64,000 nucleotides of DNA from Vicia villosa. Its lineage: Eukaryota; Streptophyta; Magnoliopsida; Fabales; Fabaceae. The DNA lies in the NCBI RefSeq assembly GCF_029867415.1, contig NC_081182.1, positions 10,546,646 to 10,610,645 of the forward strand. Direction: 5' to 3'. Under the pieces are notes generated by a model. That model ran no database searches, was not told the DNA's origin, and saw only the letters and a list, made by a program, of their open reading frames with translations. Of the stretch, positions 57,825 through 64,000 are shown piece after piece. Each line of letters opens with the position of its first letter. The first letter of the stretch is position 1. Position numbers and translations under genes: made by a program.

Positions 57825-59417
57825 CTAGAGAAATTGGTGCATATATTTTCTAATCAGAGAATCTACAAGCTTTATATAGACACTCTCTGTGGGATGAAAA
57901 CTGTCCCAAAAAACATACTCATTGGCATTTTCACACGTAGTAGAGAATTGATTACACAACACTGATGCCTCTACTTCACCTGTTCCACAACATCCTTTGT
58001 CTCCAACTTTATAACCTGCCATTATAAAACAATACACATAAATTTTCCACATTAATGTCATTGCAATATTAATTAACTACTATAACAATTTGTAATAAAA
58101 AATAAATTTCAAACTATACCATAATTTTGATAATTTACAATGATGTCAAGAAGAGGTGCATAAACATCAAGATAAACCATCCTTGAATTAGTCAACCTAT
58201 GGTTAAGAGAAGTCAACTCCTTTGATAATTTAGTGTTAAATAACTTGCACAAATCATTCATTTTTTCTGAACATTCTCTCTCAATTCCTCCAGCAACTGT
58301 TCTTTGAAAAGGCACACACCCAATTGGTGGAGCACTAAATACTCCTATCTTTCTTGCACCAAGTTTATATATTTCCTTTTATTTACATTCAAGAGAAAAT
58401 ATAAACATTAGTATATAAATATTTTTTTCATTAATATAATCAAGATTATACAGAAAGAGCATACAAACAGACAAACAGATAGTATAAAAATTATTATATC
58501 CATATAAAAAACTATAAACGGAAAAAAGTTCAATTGAATCATTTGAAATTTTTTAAATTTTTAATTACTTTGTCGAAACACAATATTTTGAGTAGGGACA
58601 TACCGTTAAGAAATTTGTAGCTGCGTTGAGCATGAGATCAGCGTAAGAGGGAATATCGTATTGTAATTCTCTAACATGACTCAAAAAATATGTATTGGAA
58701 ATGTCATTGCTTCCTTGAACAACAAGGTAGATACTATTTTCTATGATGAAGTTTGCTCTTTCCTCTCCAACGAGTCCTTTTAGCTTTCCTATGTATTCTT
58801 TGAACAATTCTATTTGATCGGACAGTGATATAACTGACTAGTTATATGATATAGAACAATAACATAATTAGAAAGGAATGGAAAAAAAATTATTCAAATC
58901 ATTTTATGAAAAAAGAAGAAGCATGTTTACCGCTATTTGAGATGTGAGAGGATCATATCCAGCACCACCGGACGCAAAGCAAACACCCGTGATGAAATCG
59001 TTAGGTTGGATATTTGGATCTAAATATGCAGGAAGAAGTTCCTTAATACCTAATACTTCCACTGATGACAAAATAAATAGAAGTCATGTATTTAACTATA
59101 GTTTAACTGTGACAAATATTTTATAAGATTTTATACGGTAGAAGGCCTTGCATGCCTGACGTACCTAGAAAGTCTGATGGAACTTTTCCATTGCCGAACC
59201 GACCAGTTGGGACACCTCCTTTGAAATCTTTCCCATATGGAGGAAAATTGCACTTGGCAAGTGTTTTCATGTTATTATTGTTGTTACCTGTATCCATGAT
59301 TGAATCTCCAAAAGCAAACACTGCTGGTAATGAAACATTTGGTGGAAGTTTTATAGCATGAGTTGTGTAAGAAGCAACTCCTCCCAATAATATGAAACAT
59401 AGCAACAAGGTACACAT
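57825..59417 (-). CDS. GDSL esterase/lipase (EXL-like), secreted
   Basis: Five exons join in frame on the minus strand: 59417-59165, 59061-58931, 58837-58604, 58375-58120 and 58015-57825 (TAG), giving 354 residues, the usual length and exon number for plant GDSL esterases. Residues 1-21 are a likely signal peptide ([21 protein letters not shown]). Block I is [15 protein letters not shown] with nucleophile Ser39; block [12 protein letters not shown]; block [11 protein letters not shown] with Asn; block V WDSFHPTE with Asp329 and His332. The segment [18 protein letters not shown] is typical of EXL-type members. Such enzymes hydrolyse ester bonds of lipids, cutin or small esters in the apoplast; the substrate here is unknown. 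All catalytic positions are present. Confidence 0.95.
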
Positions 59418-60400
59418 TGAAGAACAACAAGATGTCTAGCTATAATTCTTGCAAGTGCTTCTTCTTCTCTTCCCTCAATTTTCATCTGAATTTAAGATAC
59501 ATCATTTTAGCTTTTACTCATTTATTGCTGGCATGAAAACTGAAATCACTTCATCTAACTTCTGACTGTACGAACTATTTTGTCTGTTTTTTTTTTTTTT
59601 TCATATCAATTTTACAAATTTAATATTGGCTAAGTAAACTTAAACCTCAACCGCAGGGTAAGGGTCATTTTTTAAAATAAACAAGGAGCACGAGTCATTT
59701 GGTTTATACGAATTATTTTAAATTTCTGTAATATAAAATTGACTTTTCAACAAAATTTTCTCTTTAGGGTGTACCAACATTTTTTTCTCCTAAAGCTTAC
59801 ACTCGTGATTATAAGTAGATAGCTACATGAAAAGAGAGGATACGGTCGTAATAATTTATAAGATGCCCACTAGGTGTAGTGTATCTATGCAACTGTGCTG
59901 TGCATACTCAAGTTGCACACATGTTCAAAAAAATAATATTAAAAATCATTTTGTCACTTTTCAATTTAGTGAACAAATACTCACTACGATTTATATTGTT
60001 AAGCAAAGGGGATTAATAAGTGCAATGAGAACTCTAATTCTTGTGTGGACAAATACTCACTACGATTTATATTTTAAGCAAAATGGATTAATGCGTGCGC
60101 ATTATCCCCTAAAAGCACCTTGTGATTCACAAGGGAACCACATACTTTAAATTTGTCAAAAAAATAGATCAAAGGTACATCTTCGTAATTGTTTAGGGGT
60201 GATTTCATACATGCATCTCCGAAATAACTCCTAAAAACATTTAGGAGTTATTAACATTTTGTAGCAAGTATTCTAAATTAATTTTTTTTAGGCCATTTAC
60301 ACTAAGGATATATTAACACCATACTAGGTATATTAATGTAATTCAAACATGTTATACATAAATTCAAACCCTAACATTAATCAATTAATCGAAAATGTTA
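59418..60400. other. Upstream region of the GDSL gene, no other gene seen
   Basis: AT-rich. A phrase ACAAATACTCACTACGATTT is repeated at about 59964 and 60049. A 13-bp stem AATAACTCCTAAA / TTTAGGAGTTATT with a 4-base loop lies at 60223-60252. Confidence 0.5.
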
Positions 60401-60469
60401 CCACGATGCATATTTGTTCATAAAATACCATTGTTACCAAAATACAAATAAAAATAAACTATTGTGTAT

Positions 60470-61200
60470 TTCTAACCCCCTGGTTCTCCTCTGCTGCCGC
60501 CTGTACCCCAAGACATTTCGTGCCTGAAGTAAGATGGTATGTAAGGCGTCCATACCATGACAGCCTTCCGCAATGTCTTTCCTCTCTCAATGGCATCTCT
60601 CACAAGTCACAACCTATATAATACGCTGACAGACCGACAACATGTCCGACGTGTGGTCATCCCTAGCACGTTCCTTTTCAAATATCTCCTGATTACCAGG
60701 TCTAGATGGTGTTCCTACGACATTTGGTGTCAGGTAAGGATGTGACACTCGATATAACCACTAGATGTAGCCTTCTGCATAAGATCATGAATCATGAGCT
60801 GGCTCACTGTCAGTCTCAACTGATGCTAGATGATTGTATAAATCATCGAGTATGACATCAAGATCTATGCGGTGGACTGCCGGAGGAGCAAATAAGGAAA
60901 GGGGTCTTGGAATAATATGAAGAAACATGAATTGGCACATGATACACTTAGGAAAATATGGATACATCAGGTACGACCTACAAGCCAACCATCCAGAGTA
61001 GAAGGCTATGTCGTCTAGGGGACGTGTCTAAAAGGGATCCTCGTACGGGCAGAAGCATATTCCATCTGCTACAGTGCGGTCAATAAACACCCAGAACAAC
61101 TTTATGGCCTGAGTCTCTCTGTACGGGGCAAGGGCGCAAACACGTGGTCAATCCTTAGTGTAGTCCATCTCAAGTTTCCACCCAAATATTCGAGGAAAAT
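60470..61200 (-). pseudogene. Plant mobile domain (PMD/MAIN-like) pseudogene
   Basis: Reading the minus strand from ~61200: IFGWKLEMDYTKD (stop), LAPYRETQAIKLFWVFIDRT, VADGICFCPYEDPF (TAG), PLDDIAFYSGWLACRSYLMY, FPKCIMCQFMFLHIIPRPLS, then EGYI (stop) WLYRVSHPYLTPNVVG. These follow the order of the PMD domain (typically ..YR..LD....DDICW.PY, YSGWLR, PERVMRQFGY.Q.IPR, GY..W..RVSHP). At least four in-frame stops occur. Such genes are common in Mutator-like elements; a terminal repeat pair was not confirmed here. Confidence 0.75.
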
Positions 61201-61580
61201 AAGAGATAATCCACACATGAAAAATGGTTTAGACAAAATATTAGTAACAAGTGCAACACAAGCGTTGTGAAAATATTAGTAATAGTAAATGTTACAAATA
61301 AATTTCCATAAACAAGGTCCATCTTCCAGTCATATGTCTTATTTTTCGGTTACTAAATCGGTAACTAAAAATGAATTTTCTAATAGTGTCCGTGGTGCAT
61401 AAACCTGTTAGCCTAGAGTAACACACTATATCTTAAAACCATGCGTCTTCATTCTGTCCTAGGTGCCAAATCTTCCTAGCATGGTTTACAGATTTTTTCG
61501 TTTTCACGCTCATGTTAAAATAAATATATCAACATCAGTTACAACTCAGTTACTATGAATCTGGTGTAACGTAAAAGTAA

Positions 61581-61582
<2 letters not shown>

Positions 61583-61657
<75 letters not shown>
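61583..61657. repeat. (AT)n microsatellite
   Basis: A pure AT dinucleotide run of about 75 bp. It interrupts a minus-strand frame (61553-61807) that otherwise reads MSPTDPLTYEAQHEVPTAAT, perhaps an upstream part of the PMD-carrying element. Confidence 0.95.
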
Positions 61658-61659
<2 letters not shown>

Positions 61660-61660
<1 letters not shown>

Positions 61661-64000
61661 CTCCTTCTCACACATGCCTAGCAACATGTTCTGCATAGAG
61701 AGAAAGTAAGGAGGTATCATAAGGGCGTCCTGGAAACTATCGGAATCAGTAGCAGCAGTAGGTACTTCATGTTGGGCTTCATAAGTTAGAGGGTCAGTAG
61801 GAGACATGCGACCTTGTGAAGTATGATATGTGCGACCATGTGAAGTCGATGCCTTCGCGTCAAAGAACTAGCAATAACTCGTGGCCTCAAGCACTCTATA
61901 CTCCCCCTACGAACAATCGCATGTTGAGATAGACGACTATGCCTCAACATGTTCTAATTTTCAGCTATTGTTCCTATAATATAAAATAGAAAACAATATT
62001 AAAATTAAGACAAGTAAAATTAGGGGATGCATCTCTGTAAAATAGAAAAGCAAAATCCAGAAAAAATTCGGAGATGCATCTCCGTAAAATTGTAAAGAAT
62101 AAATTCCGTAAAAGTGTGTCATAGCTTAAATTCAAGAAAATATAGACGATGCCCTAAACACCCACAAAAATTTAAATGTTTAAACAAAGTAACCACTTTG
62201 GATGTAACTACAAACTAATGTATTTTAAACAACCGATTTTACCTAATACATGTATCACAACTCAAAAATAGAAAGAAAAATGAGATGCTTATCAATTGAG
62301 AGTTGTTGTGTGAATGAAATCTACTAGGATTGATTGCAATACAGTTGAAGTAGTGTTGAAGTTTGAAAAATGACACACTTGAATTTTGCTCAGAGCTCTT
62401 CGAAAAAGGTTTGTGAAAATGTAACAAATGAAGAAGGAATGTGAAAGGTTCTGGCACGAGGTATATGAATTAAAACGTGTCCAAATATGTATCTCCATAA
62501 AATTCACTGAGTGTAAAACTCATTAATTTCAAATAAAGGTTATTACAGATATGCAACTAAGTGATTTCAAATAAAAGTTACTACAGAAGTGCATCCCCAA
62601 AAATATGTTTGAGAAAAATGAGGTGGCTCGTTCACTAAAATGTTAGACGTGTATAATTTGAATGTATTCAACTTTTGTTTTTGTTATCTTTCTTTTGGTC
62701 GACCCTGTATTACTCCAAATCTTTCCATCTTTTAGCTACCTCCTCATTGTTAAAGATTACATATTTAATCAAATTTCAACTCTTTATTTTTGCCGCCTAA
62801 AATCCTATCCGACACATTTTCAATTTTGTCAACAATAGCAACACAAGCATATTTTATATGTGACAAAAATACAGCTGTTGAAGAACTTCCTTCAATGAGA
62901 GCAACTAGCGCCATGTTGTCAATTTAGATTAAATAATATAAGTTGGGTCATCTAATTAAGAGTTTATTCTGGCATCAACTTTATACAGACATATATTTGG
63001 AAAATAAAATAGAAGAGTTCTGATTGGTTGTCAAACAATGATTTCCTTTATGTGCACCACAATCAGAGAATAAGAAATTGAGGAAACAGTGAATGCGATA
63101 CACACATAAAAAAGTGTGACCACACTTGTAATTGGTGGATGCATCTATTAGCTTTTAAAGGATATAGAAAATTCCAATGTAATGGGACTTACTTGCCTTG
63201 GTGAGTTCAAATTTTTAGTCTTTGACTCGTCTGTGTCTCTGTCTATCCGTATATGCAAATTATGAGAATAGCACCAAACAACAACTGACATGCATATTTA
63301 AGAGACACAAGATTACACCCAACAATCAGATATATCCTGCTAGCTTTAATATTAGCGTACAACAACTTTGAATTCAACCCACCTTCCACAACCACCTTCG
63401 TATATTTGGTTATATCTCTTTATTTTGCAAAAGAGTGTATGAGCATATTTATCAATATTAAAATTAACGGTGGCCTTGTTCGTCCCGTTTTAGTATCTCT
63501 TACAAAAGTTTACAAAGATTATGGAGGAACATCTTTAGTTTTAGTTGAAGATGCGGTCCTAAAACATTGTCTTGTCCTGTAAAAAATAGGGAGGGTGAGA
63601 CGGATATGTGGGTTTTGCATTTTTTAAAATTAAAAGTTATAAAAAAAAAATGTTAACGTTCGCGTGTGCAAAAAAAGACGTTACAAACAGTCATATTTGA
63701 GGTATTAATCTAAAATGTTGATTCGCTCTATAAAAAAATACGGGAGAAACGAACATGTCTGACTGACTGAATCCGTTCTGTCACCCTTACTTAGAATTAA
63801 AAATTAGTCTTACTCATTCATATAAAATCGACTTGTAAGATGAGAGAAATTCACTCTATATAAAATCTTTCTAAACTCTATTTATCTTTAATGTGAGATT
63901 TGAGATTTTCTCGATACACCCCCTCACGCTCATTACTATTATTGAATTTGATGCATAGATATAAAATATAAGGGGCTCATGATCTTATCGGTAAACTCTA
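61660..64000. other. Right end of window: no gene seen
   Basis: The palindrome CGGAGATGCATCTCCG lies at 62069-62084, with related words GATGCATCTC near 62029 and 60211. About 63800-63930 contains TAAAATCGACTTGTAAGATG and CACCCCCTCACGCTC, phrases often seen at ends of legume repeats, but I cannot define an element before the window ends. Confidence 0.45.

Overview
The window is plant nuclear DNA: intron-containing genes with GT-AG junctions, an AT-rich background and very dense transposable elements. The element families, the abundance of F-box/FBD genes and the primer-binding-site sequence shared by two large LTR elements fit a legume, probably a large-genome cool-season legume (Pisum/Vicia/Medicago relatives). 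The species assignment is inference. There are four apparently intact host genes: a small basic nuclear-type protein with a PNRC-like motif (8.27-8.82 kb, +), a three-exon F-box/LRR/FBD gene (14.02-15.55 kb, -), an intronless-CDS zuotin/ZRF-type DnaJ-SANT co-chaperone (34.63-36.60 kb, -) and a five-exon GDSL/EXL-type esterase (57.83-59.42 kb, -).

Layout. 1-6067: right part of a CACTA (En/Spm) transposon with the end of its TNP2 transposase, a 12-exon Ulp1-protease-like gene whose exons join in frame, a palindromic AGCGCT subterminal repeat cluster and the terminal TTGTAGTG. 6.2-10.1 kb: the PNRC-like gene between two hAT-like MITEs of one family in opposite orientation. 10.37-12.95 kb: a 2.6-kb Mutator-like element with a 9-bp target duplication, holding a plant-mobile-domain (PMD) remnant head-to-head with a broken MULE transposase. 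14-17 kb: F-box gene and a 5'-truncated LINE with a 12-bp target duplication. 19.2-32.5 kb: two adjacent hAT-like MITEs, one split by an 11.5-kb non-coding LTR retrotransposon (LARD-1, 2.59-kb LTRs, target duplication TATTG). 34.6-37.1 kb: the DnaJ gene. 37.4-54.5 kb: a five-level nest, in which an RTE-type LINE tail is split by a hAT-like MITE, that by a PIF/Harbinger-like element, that by a Mutator-like element carrying pieces of a PPR gene, and that by a second non-coding LTR element (LARD-2) with 3.32-kb LTRs. 55.2-57.3 kb: a long-inverted-repeat element split by another LINE, then a Copia pol relic. 57.8-59.4 kb: the GDSL gene. 60.4-61.2 kb: a second PMD pseudogene; the rest is repeats and AT-rich DNA.

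The host genes show no functional link to each other. The most informative content is the mobile DNA: its order of insertion can be read from target duplications, and the two LARDs share a primer-binding site and several internal non-coding blocks although their LTRs are largely different. No tRNA, rRNA, CRISPR or bacterial-type operon was seen.
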